From UBA6049 sp965662345 (lineage in GTDB: Bacteria; Bacteroidota; Bacteroidia; Flavobacteriales_G; Salibacteraceae), in the NCBI GenBank assembly GCA_965662345.1, contig CBFIHE010000009.1:24455-88454 (forward strand): 64,000 bases of DNA, read 5' to 3'. Below are positions 42,601 to 51,915 of the stretch, piece after piece. Under the pieces are notes generated by a model. It saw only the letters and a program-made list of their open reading frames with translations, was not told the DNA's origin and ran no database searches. Position 1 is the stretch's first letter. Each line of letters starts with the position of its first letter. The translations under genes and the position numbers were made by a program.

Positions 42601-43675
42601 GCTTTCTGAGAAAGGCCTGCAATTCAGCAGTAAGGGAGTAAATCACCCCATCTTGTATCGCCCAATTCTCGTCATATGGAATTAGGTCATAGAGCTTCTT
42701 CTCTGGGTGAAAGATTACAAATGAAGTTCTATTTGAATCTATGGCTATGATACATCCATCATGGGTGATGGCATTTTGAACCCACTCCATATCTCCTAAA
42801 CCTTCAGGCTTTCCGCTGAGGTTGCATAAGGAATAGACCTCTTTTCTACCAGATTTCATCTTTCTATGAAGCATACCAGTTCCTGTGCTGGTGGCCAAAT
42901 AACCAGAATCATAAACCCTGCCGCCATGCGGATTCTTCATTCCTTCAATAATCCGTTCACTTTTACCAGAACTAAGGTTAACCCGAAACACAGCTCCTTC
43001 ATGAAAAAAAGTTGCTAGCACCTCATCATCAGTTTCGTAAGTTACAGAGTTAATGAATGCAGCTCGCATTGCTGTTGGTAAGACCTCGTTCTCTGGGTTG
43101 TGAATCACACGATACCCTTCTTGGCCTACTTTGGCTTTATCTCTAGTCAATAAAATGGGTTGCTTTGTCTGTGGGTCTATTGCTTCATTAAAACCGTTCT
43201 CCCAAGCCAGCCACTCACGGGTTAATTCTAAGGATTCTAGATTCCACTCTTGGATCAAATCAAACCCAGATGATGAAACTACAACCTTCGTTTCATCTTG
43301 GCTGAAATCTACCGTATGAATGTAGCTAAACCAAGGATGACTAAGTGTTTTAGCCTCTCCCTTATTGTTTATTACGTATACTTCTTTCTCTGCTGAAAAG
43401 GAGAAAAGATTCTCCGATGCCGCAATGCCCCGTGGCTCTGGAATACCTTCAAAAATCTCATTCGTTTGAAAGTTACCGTTCTCTAGGGTGCAGGTAACAA
43501 TTCCTCCTTTTGCTGGTTTCCTGCGCTCAACACTACCGCTTCTTCCAGATTTGTTTTGTTTAGAGGCTAAATAACGCTTACGAATTGCTTGTAAATCAAA
43601 GCTTTTAACGGTGAGTACTAGGTCTAGCTTTCCGTAAAAAGACTTTTCACGTTTAAAATCAGCAATTTGAATCAT
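42578..43675 (-). CDS. beta-propeller-like protein, unknown function
   Basis: A 365-residue protein without a signal peptide. From about residue 60 on it has repeated four-strand blade-like patterns (A-S-E-N-L-F-S-F-S-A, P-H-G-G-R-V-Y-D-S-G-Y, N-A-I-T-H-D-G-C-I-I-A), resembling SMP-30/six-bladed propellers. The N-terminal 60 residues are basic. It is the last gene of a minus operon with the GT4 gene (4-nt overlap) and yfhO, and it overlaps the end of the deacetylase gene by 23 bp. No catalytic motif named; a sugar- or lipid-processing role is a guess. Confidence 0.65.
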   Translation of the reverse strand: MIQIADFKREKSFYGKLDLVLTVKSFDLQAIRKRYLASKQNKSGRSGSVERRKPAKGGIVTCTLENGNFQTNEIFEGIPEPRGIAASENLFSFSAEKEVYVINNKGEAKTLSHPWFSYIHTVDFSQDETKVVVSSSGFDLIQEWNLESLELTREWLAWENGFNEAIDPQTKQPILLTRDKAKVGQEGYRVIHNPENEVLPTAMRAAFINSVTYETDDEVLATFFHEGAVFRVNLSSGKSERIIEGMKNPHGGRVYDSGYLATSTGTGMLHRKMKSGRKEVYSLCNLSGKPEGLGDMEWVQNAITHDGCIIAIDSNRTSFVIFHPEKKLYDLIPYDENWAIQDGVIYSLTAELQAFLRKLSLESNG

Positions 43676-44964
43676 AATGTGGTTATCTCATTTAAAAAAG
43701 AAGCTAAAACTTCTGTTTGACCTCTCCTGCCGTAGGTTTCAACCGCCTTAGACCGAGTTGTTACCTTATCTGATTTGAAGTCATTATACTGCCTGAGTAA
43801 CACTTTCTTTATACCATCTCTGTCTCCGTAATGCAGCATAGGCTCCTGACTACAATTTGCAACAATGGCTGCTGCGTTACCATTCACAGGACCAATGGAT
43901 AGCATGGGGGTTCCAGTAGCTAGATATTCAAATATTTTACCCGTTAAAATAAGACTGTTGTTAGTAGACTGAGGAATAATAAATAGCAAAGACCCAGATC
44001 CTTTCATGCGCTTTACCGCCTCCTTGTGTTGTACGAAATCAAACTTTTCATAAGACTCGCCCAGCTTGTCTTGAAGCAAGGCATCTACCCTTGGTGCAAC
44101 GTTACCCGTAAGTTCTAACCTAAAGTCTTTCGCAAAAGAAGTATTCTCTTCTTTCAACTCAATAATTGCATTCCACAACTCAGTTACATCCTGGTTATCT
44201 TTAAAGTTTCCAATGTATGATAAACTAAAGAATTTTGTTTTTTCAGGTTCTTCAGAAAAGTCATCATCATCGAAACCATTAAATAAAACTTTAACCCGTT
44301 TAGCTCGATCTGCTAACTCTGCTTCCAGTCCCGGACTTACAGTTAATACACCATCTGATGCTTTTAAAACGCTTGTTTCCAATTGTTGATCCTTGGCATT
44401 TGCCGATGCGGTTCTAGGAAGGTATTTGTTATAATAAATGGTTGTCCACGGATCTCTGAAGTCTGCAAGCCATTTAACTCCAAACTTCTCCTTGAGTTGC
44501 TGACCAATGAGATGCGTACTGTGTGGAGGCCCAGTGGTTATAACAGCATCAAAAGCATGGTCTCTAATCAACTCTGTGGCTTTTTTGTATGCGTATGGGT
44601 TCCACCCCACTCTTGCATCAGGAATAAAATAATTGGCACGTATCCATAGGCCCAGCCTTGAAACCCAAGATTTGCTTTTATGCATGTCTCCCATTCCAAC
44701 TGGACTATCTTTTCCTTTTTTACCTTTCAGCAGATTGAAAATACGAAAAGGCTCTAATGCCTGAGTTTTGTGGATTTCCACACTATCGGGAACATCTGCT
44801 TCAAGAGTGGTGTCAGTAGCAGGATAACTTCCGCCTTTCACCGTAAGCACAGTAGGGTTCCAACCAAATTGAGGAAGAAACTTAACAAACTTTAGCCAAC
44901 GCTGAACTCCAGGACCCGACCCAGGAGGCCAGTAATAGGTGATGATCAGAACCTTTTTGCTCAT
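43672..44964 (-). CDS. glycosyltransferase family 4
   Basis: A 430-residue GT-B enzyme. It starts K-V-L-I-I-T-Y-Y-W-P-P-G-S-G-P-G-V-Q-R-W with the GT4 loop near the N-terminus, contains T-T-G-P-P-H-S-T-H and F-R-D-P-W, and a C-terminal Rossmann domain with K-I-F-E-Y-L-A-T-G-T-P-M-L-S-I, where the donor-binding glutamate lies. Hexose transfer to a lipid-linked acceptor is the family norm. It overlaps yfhO by 4 nt and the propeller gene by 4 nt, so all are translationally coupled. Confidence 0.9.
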   Translation of the reverse strand: MSKKVLIITYYWPPGSGPGVQRWLKFVKFLPQFGWNPTVLTVKGGSYPATDTTLEADVPDSVEIHKTQALEPFRIFNLLKGKKGKDSPVGMGDMHKSKSWVSRLGLWIRANYFIPDARVGWNPYAYKKATELIRDHAFDAVITTGPPHSTHLIGQQLKEKFGVKWLADFRDPWTTIYYNKYLPRTASANAKDQQLETSVLKASDGVLTVSPGLEAELADRAKRVKVLFNGFDDDDFSEEPEKTKFFSLSYIGNFKDNQDVTELWNAIIELKEENTSFAKDFRLELTGNVAPRVDALLQDKLGESYEKFDFVQHKEAVKRMKGSGSLLFIIPQSTNNSLILTGKIFEYLATGTPMLSIGPVNGNAAAIVANCSQEPMLHYGDRDGIKKVLLRQYNDFKSDKVTTRSKAVETYGRRGQTEVLASFLNEITTL

Positions 44965-47531
44965 GGTTTGCGAAAGCCTCTTGCCAAAACCAACAAAGCG
45001 CCTAAAAGAACCAATGCCGAACTTGCAAAAGAAATCCGTTCACCAATTACGTAACTCTTTGGCTCAAACTTAAATTCTACTGTATGTTCACCCGCAGGTA
45101 TGTTAAGTCCGCGCAAGACATAGTTCACACGCGCGTGCTCAACTGGTTTGCCATCAATGTACGCGTTCCAGCCTGGCTGGTAATAAATTTCAGAAAACAC
45201 TACAAATGCATCTGATTGTGCGCTAATGGCATAGCGCATATGGTTCATCTTTATCTTGGTTTGTTCAATCGCACCCTTTCCGAAAGATTCTTTCACAATT
45301 GGCTTGAACCTCTCATCAACTATAGCCGTTGTTCCTGGGGTAAAACTTTCGAGTGCTTTAATCTCAGCATCGGCATTGTTTACCCAATTAATCTCATTCA
45401 CAAACCATGCACCACCCAAGGCACCAGGGTTCTGCTGAACACCGCCCTCACCTGGGGTTATTATGTATTTAGTATTGAGCATATTGAGCACCGGTTGACT
45501 AATGTTACCCGTGCTTCTGCTTATATAGAACTCTATAAGCTCTTGATAACGCATAAGTTTAGCAGCATGATAACCACCAACTCCCTTATGGTAGAAGGCT
45601 GTTCTTGCCGTATTGAAAGTATTATTTGCTAAGTCCAGTACTCGGTAGTTGGTCATGGTATCTAGCGTACTAAATGCAACTGAATACTGCTGCTGCTGAG
45701 ATAAACGCCTATTTGACTGTTTTGCCTCGTTAATATTAACATCTGCCGCTGCTCTAATAGATGGGTTTGCAGCAAACTCAGATTGCAAAATCTGGAGGTC
45801 ATAACTCTCAGCTGGATAAGGTGTATCACGTACCTCACGTTTCATCCATTGAGCATACTCTCCTCTGGTCTTTTCGCCATTTAAATAACGTTTATCCACA
45901 GTCCATAAATCCAGACCGACAAGCACTACTAATGCATATGTAAGAACATCAGCTTTTAATTTGCCAAACATGAAAGCTACAATTCCACCCATAGTCAATA
46001 AAACTAGCCCAAGACTTCTAAGTAGATCGCCTTTAAACATGCTTTCTCTAGCTGATTGCACCTCATCTAAATAAACATTGAATTGTGATGCTTGGCCAGG
46101 AGCCTTGTTCATCTGGGCCGTAATTTGAGCCATTTCTGCTTCTCCATGAAAATCAAAGAAAGAACCAGGTGTAACTAAAAATAAAACTAGAAGCGCTCCA
46201 AACGCTCCAGATGTAATGAAGATTTGCTTTTTCTTTTTTTCTATAAAATCTGGAGATGTAAAAAGCTCATGCAAGAATAGAACTGCCATGATTGGCATGA
46301 TACACTCTACAACTACCAACCACATAGTAACGGTTCTGAACTTTCCATACAGCGGAAAATAATCTACAAACAAATCTGTGAGCCACATGAAGTTCTTACC
46401 CCAGGCTAATGCTATGGCAAGACCTGTTAAGACAACCAATGGCCACTTAATCCAATGTTCTACCGTTACAGCTCCTAGTAAAAAAAGCAAGGCGATGATA
46501 GCTCCCACATAAACTGGACCTGCTGTAAAGGGCTGATTACCCCAATAGGTGTTAGATTGAGCCACCATTTGTTTGTATTGACCAGACACAGACTTCATAG
46601 CGTCTGGGTCTGCACCTATTCTACCCGTAGGGCCTCCTTTTGCATTGGGAAAAACCAATGACCATGTTTCACCAATACCTAAACTCCAATTGGTGATGTA
46701 ATCCTTATCTAAGCCTCCTTTTTTAGAAACTTGGTTTGCGCTTCCGTTAGCTTCAATAGTTAATTCTGTTTTCCCTCGTATTGTACTTTCCGAGTACTCA
46801 TATGCCGACCAAAGCCTAGTAGCATTCGTAGCTAACGCTAATACAGCTCCAACGATCAAGAAACCAACATTTTTAAGAAAGTCTCGGGTCTTTCCAGATT
46901 TGAATAGACCGTAACTGCCAAATAGAACCGCAAATCCAGTAAGGAAGCCCGTATAATAAGTAATCTGTAAGTGGTTTGCTTTGATTTGTAAACTCAAGGC
47001 TATGGTAAATAGAATGGCTCCAACAAGTTTCTTGTCACGCCACAAGTAGACTACTCCAGCAAGAATCAGCGGCATATAAGCTATGGCATGTACTTTAGTA
47101 TTGTGACCAGCTTCTGTAGAAATGATGAAAAAAGAGGAGAACGCAAAAGCGATTGCCCCCAAAACACCTAAACCTGGGCGAACTTTAAATGAAAGTAGAA
47201 GTACATACATACTCACCATCATGGCAAAAAAGTAGTATACTGGAGCAGGCATCAACTCTTTGAGCAGCGTAATATTTCCCAACAAGTTGCCAGAAGTGGC
47301 ATAGGATATCATGAATGCAGGCATTCCTCCAAACATACTCCACGTCCAAAGAGGTTCTTCTCCATACGCTGCGCGGTGGTCTTCTATGGCTCTTGCCATT
47401 CCAACCCATGAAATAGTATCGCCTTGTCTTATTACATAACCGTCATAAACCTGTGGAAAGAAAGCGATACTAAGCACCGCAAACAATGCGATAGCGATAG
47501 CATGTGGCATCCATGATTTTGTTGTATTCAT
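44961..47531 (-). CDS. yfhO: YfhO family membrane protein
   Basis: An 856-residue protein with about 12 membrane helices in its N-terminal 570 residues and a large extracytoplasmic C-terminal part ending with a final helix (S-S-A-L-V-L-L-G-A-L-L-V-L). It shows the YfhO fold features R-Q-G-D-T-I-S-W and Y-Q-P-G-W-N-A-Y-I-D-G. In Gram-positive bacteria YfhO relatives act in glycosylation of wall polymers or lipoteichoic acid; the Bacteroidota substrate is not known. It sits after DUF4834 with a 15-nt gap and overlaps the GT4 gene, in the operon that begins with carB. Confidence 0.9.
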   Translation of the reverse strand: MNTTKSWMPHAIAIALFAVLSIAFFPQVYDGYVIRQGDTISWVGMARAIEDHRAAYGEEPLWTWSMFGGMPAFMISYATSGNLLGNITLLKELMPAPVYYFFAMMVSMYVLLLSFKVRPGLGVLGAIAFAFSSFFIISTEAGHNTKVHAIAYMPLILAGVVYLWRDKKLVGAILFTIALSLQIKANHLQITYYTGFLTGFAVLFGSYGLFKSGKTRDFLKNVGFLIVGAVLALATNATRLWSAYEYSESTIRGKTELTIEANGSANQVSKKGGLDKDYITNWSLGIGETWSLVFPNAKGGPTGRIGADPDAMKSVSGQYKQMVAQSNTYWGNQPFTAGPVYVGAIIALLFLLGAVTVEHWIKWPLVVLTGLAIALAWGKNFMWLTDLFVDYFPLYGKFRTVTMWLVVVECIMPIMAVLFLHELFTSPDFIEKKKKQIFITSGAFGALLVLFLVTPGSFFDFHGEAEMAQITAQMNKAPGQASQFNVYLDEVQSARESMFKGDLLRSLGLVLLTMGGIVAFMFGKLKADVLTYALVVLVGLDLWTVDKRYLNGEKTRGEYAQWMKREVRDTPYPAESYDLQILQSEFAANPSIRAAADVNINEAKQSNRRLSQQQQYSVAFSTLDTMTNYRVLDLANNTFNTARTAFYHKGVGGYHAAKLMRYQELIEFYISRSTGNISQPVLNMLNTKYIITPGEGGVQQNPGALGGAWFVNEINWVNNADAEIKALESFTPGTTAIVDERFKPIVKESFGKGAIEQTKIKMNHMRYAISAQSDAFVVFSEIYYQPGWNAYIDGKPVEHARVNYVLRGLNIPAGEHTVEFKFEPKSYVIGERISFASSALVLLGALLVLARGFRKP

Positions 47532-47546
47532 GTGTATAATTCTTTA

Positions 47547-47834
47547 TCAGTCAACCTCTTCGTAATCTACGTAGTCTCCTGAATCGTACTTATTGTCTGA
47601 CTTAGTGATTCTTACTGAACCATCATCTTTTATGACGTTCTCGCTTCCGTTTCGTTGGGTTCTTTGTGCTTGCTGTTCTTGTGCTTGCTCAGAAAACTTC
47701 TTCCCTGCCTTCTTGATGGCCCAAATACCCAACAAGGGCAAAACGTAGCGCACAAAGAGCTTAATTCCCCAATACACCAAAAAGAAAATGGCAAGTGTGC
47801 GCAGCAAACCAACGATATCTGCAGTATAAACCAT
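47547..47834 (-). CDS. DUF4834 small membrane protein
   Basis: A 95-residue protein with one or two N-terminal transmembrane segments (about 8-38: V-G-L-L-R-T-L-A-I-F-F-L-V-Y-W-G-I-K-L and L-P-L-L-G-I-W-A-I) and a charged, glutamine-rich tail ending Y-D-S-G-D-Y-V-D-Y-E-E-V-D, the DUF4834 pattern of Bacteroidota. It starts directly after the carB stop and is followed by yfhO in 15 nt. Function unknown. Confidence 0.8.
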   Translation of the reverse strand: MVYTADIVGLLRTLAIFFLVYWGIKLFVRYVLPLLGIWAIKKAGKKFSEQAQEQQAQRTQRNGSENVIKDDGSVRITKSDNKYDSGDYVDYEEVD

Positions 47835-50651
47835 CTATCGGCTAAGGTAGAGGTTTCGTTCAGAATATACCTTTTTGAAGAATGGGTCTCGCAAATGCTT
47901 TATGAATTGAATGGCTTCACCAGTAGACTTCATCTCTGGACCCAATTCTTTGTTCACATTTGGGAATTTATCAAATGAGAACACTGGTATCTTAATAGCA
48001 TACCCTTCTTCGTGCGGGTTATAATTAAAGTCTTTAACCTTTGCTTCCCCTAGCATTACCTTGGCCGCCCAGTTCACGTAAGGCTGTTTGTAAGCCTTTG
48101 CAATAAATGGTACAGTTCTAGAAGCTCTAGGGTTTGCCTCAATAACATAGACAACCTCATCCTTTACGGCAAATTGAATATTCAATAAACCAACCGTCTC
48201 CAAGGCAACGGCAATCTTCTTGGTATATTCTTGAATCTGCTTTATTACATTTTGGCTCATGTCAAACGTAGGAAGCACGGCATAACTATCTCCAGAATGA
48301 ATTCCAGCAGGCTCTATGTGCTCCATAATGCCAATAATCATAGTGTCTTTCCCATCGCAAATAGCATCTGCTTCTGCCTCTATAGCTCCATCTAAAAAGT
48401 GATCTAAAAGAATTTTATTGTCGGGCATATCGCGAAGAATGTTCACCACATGCTTTTCCAATTCATCTTCGTTTATAACAATCTTCATGCTTTGACCGCC
48501 TAAAACATAGCTTGGTCTAACTAGCAGTGGAAAACCGAGATCCTTAGATAATTCTATTGCTTCATCTGCAGTTTCAACAGAACCATACTTTGGATAAGGA
48601 ATACCTAATTCTTTCAATAAGGTTGAGAAAGTACCTCTATCCTCTGCCATGTCTAAGGCTTCATAACCTGTACCAAAAATCTTAATACCGTATCTGCTTA
48701 ACTTCTCAGCAAGCTTAAGCGCTGTTTGACCTCCAAGCTGTACAATTACACCCTCTGGCTTTTCATGTTCAATGATATCGAATATGTGCTCCCAGAAAAC
48801 TGGTTCAAAGTATAGTTTATCTGCAATATCAAAATCAGTAGAAACCGTTTCAGGATTGCAGTTAATCATGATGGTTTCGTAACCACATTCTTTCGCTGCC
48901 AACACACCGTGAACACAGCTGTAATCGAACTCAATTCCTTGACCGATACGATTGGGACCTGAACCAAGTATCACAACCTTCTTCTTATCGGTTACTGTAC
49001 TTTCATTTTCAAACTCAAAAGTGCTGTAGTAATATGGTGTTTCCGCTGGAAATTCTGCGGAGCAAGTATCTACTAGTTTGTAAACCCGATTAATCTTTTG
49101 CTCTTTACGCTTCGCATGAACTTTACTCTCCAAGCATCCTAGCAAGTGTGCTACTTGTCGATCTGCATACCCTCGTTGCTTAGCCTCCATCATCAGGCTG
49201 GCAGGTATAGATTCAACAGTATGTTTTTTAACCTCTTTTTCAAGAGAAATCAACTCTTCTATTTGATGTAAAAACCAAGGGTCTATTTTGGTGATTTCAT
49301 GAATAGTCTTGAAAGGTATACCCAGTTTAATAGCGTCATAGAGGTGGAACAACCTGTTCCAAGATGCATGGCCTAAACTATGCAGAATTTGATCCTGGTC
49401 TCTAAGCTCTTTGCCATCAGCTCCAAGTCCGTTTCGGTTAATTTCAAGAGATTGACAAGCTTTCTGAAGCGCTTCTTGGAAGTTTCTTCCAATCCCCATC
49501 ACTTCTCCTACTGACTTCATCTGAAGACCAAGTTCTCTTTCAGAACCTTTGAACTTATTGAAGTTCCAACGCGGAATTTTCACGATAACGTAATCCAACG
49601 TTGGTTCAAAGTAAGCCGTGGTGTTACCCGTAATGGCGTTACTCAATTCATCTAGCGAATAACCAATGGCCAACTTAGCGGCAATTTTCGCAATTGGATA
49701 TCCTGTTGCCTTAGATGCAAGCGCGGAAGATCTTGAAACCCTAGGGTTGATTTCAATGGCTATGATATCTTCTGCTTCATCAGGTGATACCGCGAACTGC
49801 ACATTACAACCTCCAGCAAAATCACCAATGGCACGCATCATTTTAATGGCCATATCACGCATCCGCTGATAGGTAGTATCGCTCAATGTCATAGCGGGGG
49901 CAACGGTAATAGAATCCCCAGTGTGGATACCCATAGGGTCCATATTCTCTATGGAACAGATGATAATCACATTGTCGTTCTTATCGCGAAGGAGTTCTAA
50001 TTCATACTCTTTCCAGCCCAACACGGCTTTATCTATAAGTACTTCGTGAATGGGTGAAGCGTGCAGACCCCTAGTAAGCAGTTTATCAAACTCTTCTGGG
50101 GTGTGTACAAATGATGCTCCCGATCCTCCGAGGGTATAAGATGGCCTGATCACCAAAGGGAAACCTAATTCTTGGGCAATTTCTTTTCCTTCTAAGAAGG
50201 ATTTTGCAATACGAGATGGGGCTGAGCCAACACCAATTGAGTCCATCAATTTTCTAAAAGCATCTCGATTCTCGGTAATTTCAATAGCATCCGTATCAAC
50301 GCCAACCATTTTCACGCCAAAATCTTCCCATAAACCAGTATCTTGGCACTCTATAGCTAAATTGAGTGCTGTTTGACCTCCCATTGTAGGCAGCACAGCA
50401 TCAATTTGTCTTTCAGTTAAGATTTGCTTGATAGAGTCAACCGTAAGTGGCAGCAAATAAACATGGTCTGCTGTTACGGGATCTGTCATAATCGTTGCTG
50501 GATTTGAATTAATGAGAGTCACCTCAATTCCTTCTTCCTTTAACGAACGAGCTGCTTGCGAACCCGAATAATCAAACTCACATGCTTGACCAATTACAAT
50601 TGGACCCGAACCAATGATTAATACTGACTTTATGCTTTTATCTTTGGGCAT
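47835..50651 (-). CDS. carB: carbamoyl-phosphate synthase large subunit
   Basis: A 938-residue synthetase that makes carbamoyl phosphate for pyrimidines and arginine using ammonia from CarA. Both ATP-grasp halves are present (first copy with G-S-G-P-I-V-I-G-Q-A-C-E-F-D-Y and N-P-R-V-S-R-S-S-A-L-A-S-K-A-T-G-Y-P; second copy with L-G-S-G-P-N-R-I-G-Q-G-I-E-F-D-Y-S and N-P-R-A-S-R-T-V-P-F). The protein ends S-E-R-N-L-Y-L-S-R, about 130 residues short of E. coli CarB, and lacks the MGS-like allosteric domain, a common form in Flavobacteriia. A -7 element (50687-50694) lies 35 nt upstream. The carA gene is not adjacent. Confidence 0.95.
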   Translation of the reverse strand: MPKDKSIKSVLIIGSGPIVIGQACEFDYSGSQAARSLKEEGIEVTLINSNPATIMTDPVTADHVYLLPLTVDSIKQILTERQIDAVLPTMGGQTALNLAIECQDTGLWEDFGVKMVGVDTDAIEITENRDAFRKLMDSIGVGSAPSRIAKSFLEGKEIAQELGFPLVIRPSYTLGGSGASFVHTPEEFDKLLTRGLHASPIHEVLIDKAVLGWKEYELELLRDKNDNVIIICSIENMDPMGIHTGDSITVAPAMTLSDTTYQRMRDMAIKMMRAIGDFAGGCNVQFAVSPDEAEDIIAIEINPRVSRSSALASKATGYPIAKIAAKLAIGYSLDELSNAITGNTTAYFEPTLDYVIVKIPRWNFNKFKGSERELGLQMKSVGEVMGIGRNFQEALQKACQSLEINRNGLGADGKELRDQDQILHSLGHASWNRLFHLYDAIKLGIPFKTIHEITKIDPWFLHQIEELISLEKEVKKHTVESIPASLMMEAKQRGYADRQVAHLLGCLESKVHAKRKEQKINRVYKLVDTCSAEFPAETPYYYSTFEFENESTVTDKKKVVILGSGPNRIGQGIEFDYSCVHGVLAAKECGYETIMINCNPETVSTDFDIADKLYFEPVFWEHIFDIIEHEKPEGVIVQLGGQTALKLAEKLSRYGIKIFGTGYEALDMAEDRGTFSTLLKELGIPYPKYGSVETADEAIELSKDLGFPLLVRPSYVLGGQSMKIVINEDELEKHVVNILRDMPDNKILLDHFLDGAIEAEADAICDGKDTMIIGIMEHIEPAGIHSGDSYAVLPTFDMSQNVIKQIQEYTKKIAVALETVGLLNIQFAVKDEVVYVIEANPRASRTVPFIAKAYKQPYVNWAAKVMLGEAKVKDFNYNPHEEGYAIKIPVFSFDKFPNVNKELGPEMKSTGEAIQFIKHLRDPFFKKVYSERNLYLSR

Positions 50652-50686
50652 TTGAGAGGAGTTTTACCGCTTAAAAATATTGCGAA

Positions 50687-50694
50687 CAAATGTA
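50687..50694 (-). promoter_or_regulatory. -7 promoter element of the carB operon
   Basis: TACATTTG on the minus strand, 35 nt before the ATG at 50651. Confidence 0.55.
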
Positions 50695-50713
50695 ATATTT
50701 TAACCCTATTAGC

Positions 50714-51559
50714 TTGAAAAACACAAAGCACGTAACGCATCGTTTATCAACACCAGATGGCTTTAAGATTGAGGCTGTTCAATACGGTAACGGACCTTTA
50801 CCATTGCTAGCATTCCATGGTTTTGGAAGAGGTGCCCAAGATTGGCTAACCCTTTACCCAGCATTTGAAGACAGATATACCTTGTATGCTGTGAATTTAT
50901 TTTTTCATGGTAAGAGCAGCTTTCCTCACAACAGATCTGCATTAGAAAGTATATCTAGTGCTGAGTTTAAGAATCATATTATTTCTCTAGGTAACTTCTT
51001 TGGTTTTAATCAATTCGCAGTGGCGGGATATAGCTTAGGGGGAAAACTAGCACTACTCTGTGCAGAACTCTTCCCTAACCAACTTACTGAAATATGGCTG
51101 TTTGCGCCTGATGGTATAGTTAAAAACTTCTGGTACAAAGTGGCCAGCAACACTAAACTTGGAAGAGCCACCTACGCTGGTTTTTTAGAGCGACCTGGAC
51201 TCTTTTTTGGCACTGTGACCCAGGTACACAGATGGGGAATAATAAACGCCAAAATGCGTGATTTTGTAGTAGGCAACATGGAAACCCGTGCTCAACGTGA
51301 ATTAGTTCGTGATGTATGGCTAGCTTACCGCTACCTCAATCCAAACATGAAGGTGGTGATTCAAAACCTTAAAAAATCGAAGCCTCCAGTTTACCAATTT
51401 TTCGGAAAAAAAGATTCCATTATTCCTCCTAAGCTTGGGAAACGCTTTGCCGATAAAATCAACCAAGAGAACCGACTCTTCATAATGGATTGTGGTCATT
51501 GGCTGTTTAGAGAATCAGTAGTAAAGGAAATAAAGCGAATACAAATAGAAAAAGGGTGA
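50714..51559 (+). CDS. alpha/beta hydrolase
   Basis: A 281-residue cytoplasmic hydrolase. The nucleophile elbow is G-Y-S-L-G-G (Ser about 110), the acid is in F-F-G-K-K-D-S-I (about residue 231) and the histidine is in D-C-G-H-W (about residue 260). The start is TTG at 50714; no better upstream start gives the usual N-terminus. It is divergent from carB and ends at a hairpin convergent with rpmH. An esterase or lipase activity is a family guess. Confidence 0.82.
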   Translation: MKNTKHVTHRLSTPDGFKIEAVQYGNGPLPLLAFHGFGRGAQDWLTLYPAFEDRYTLYAVNLFFHGKSSFPHNRSALESISSAEFKNHIISLGNFFGFNQFAVAGYSLGGKLALLCAELFPNQLTEIWLFAPDGIVKNFWYKVASNTKLGRATYAGFLERPGLFFGTVTQVHRWGIINAKMRDFVVGNMETRAQRELVRDVWLAYRYLNPNMKVVIQNLKKSKPPVYQFFGKKDSIIPPKLGKRFADKINQENRLFIMDCGHWLFRESVVKEIKRIQIEKG

Positions 51560-51580
51560 TGATTAACTCAACACCCTTCT
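51552..51580. terminator. probable intrinsic terminator between the hydrolase and rpmH
   Basis: The stem AAGGGTG (51552-51558) pairs with CACCCTT (51573-51579) around a 14-nt loop, with A-rich and T-rich flanks. Located at the meeting of two convergent genes, it may serve both. The T tract is weak. Confidence 0.5.
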
Positions 51581-51604
51581 TCAAAAGAATATATAAAACG
51601 CTAT

Positions 51605-51763
51605 CTAGCGCTTGTGCCTAGGCTCGTCTGAAACAGAAACTTTCTTACGACCTTTTGCTCTTCTGCTTGCTAATACTTTGCGTCCGTTTTTAGTGGACAT
51701 GCGCTCACGAAAACCATGTTTGTTCTTGCGCTTTCTTCTTGAAGGTTGAAACGTTCTTTTCAT
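51605..51763 (-). CDS. rpmH: 50S ribosomal protein L34
   Basis: A 52-residue ribosomal protein, starting M-K-R-T-F-Q-P-S-R-R-K-R-K-N-K-H-G-F-R with the conserved R-M-S-T-K-N-G-R-K-V-L-A-S-R-R-A-K-G-R-K signature and a short acidic tail. The L34 family is 44-53 residues, so length is right. The gene is below 60 codons and easily missed. A -7 element (TACATTTG, 51799-51806) lies 35 nt upstream. It is not near dnaA or rnpA, as is common in Bacteroidota. Confidence 0.97.
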   Translation of the reverse strand: MKRTFQPSRRKRKNKHGFRERMSTKNGRKVLASRRAKGRKKVSVSDEPRHKR

Positions 51764-51798
51764 AACTCAAATAGTATTGTCCTTTTTCAAAAGGAGTG

Positions 51799-51806
51799 CA
51801 AATGTA
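51799..51806 (-). promoter_or_regulatory. -7 promoter element of rpmH
   Basis: TACATTTG on the minus strand, 35 nt before the ATG at 51763. Confidence 0.6.
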
Positions 51807-51888
51807 GCTTAATTTATGTCAGAGGCAAACGTTCAACACGAATTTTCTTACACTAGAAACCTTAGTGGTTACGATGCGTTGTATCAGT

Positions 51889-51896
51889 TACATTTG
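51889..51896 (+). promoter_or_regulatory. -7 promoter element of the ABC exporter gene
   Basis: TACATTTG lies 19 nt before the GTG at 51916 and inside the longer frame from 51865, which argues against the longer start. Confidence 0.5.
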
Positions 51897-51915
51897 CCGC
51901 GCAAAACTAAGACTC

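Noticed and set aside
51865..51915. Upstream ATG start of the ABC exporter
   Set aside because: The -7 element TACATTTG (51889-51896) lies downstream of it.
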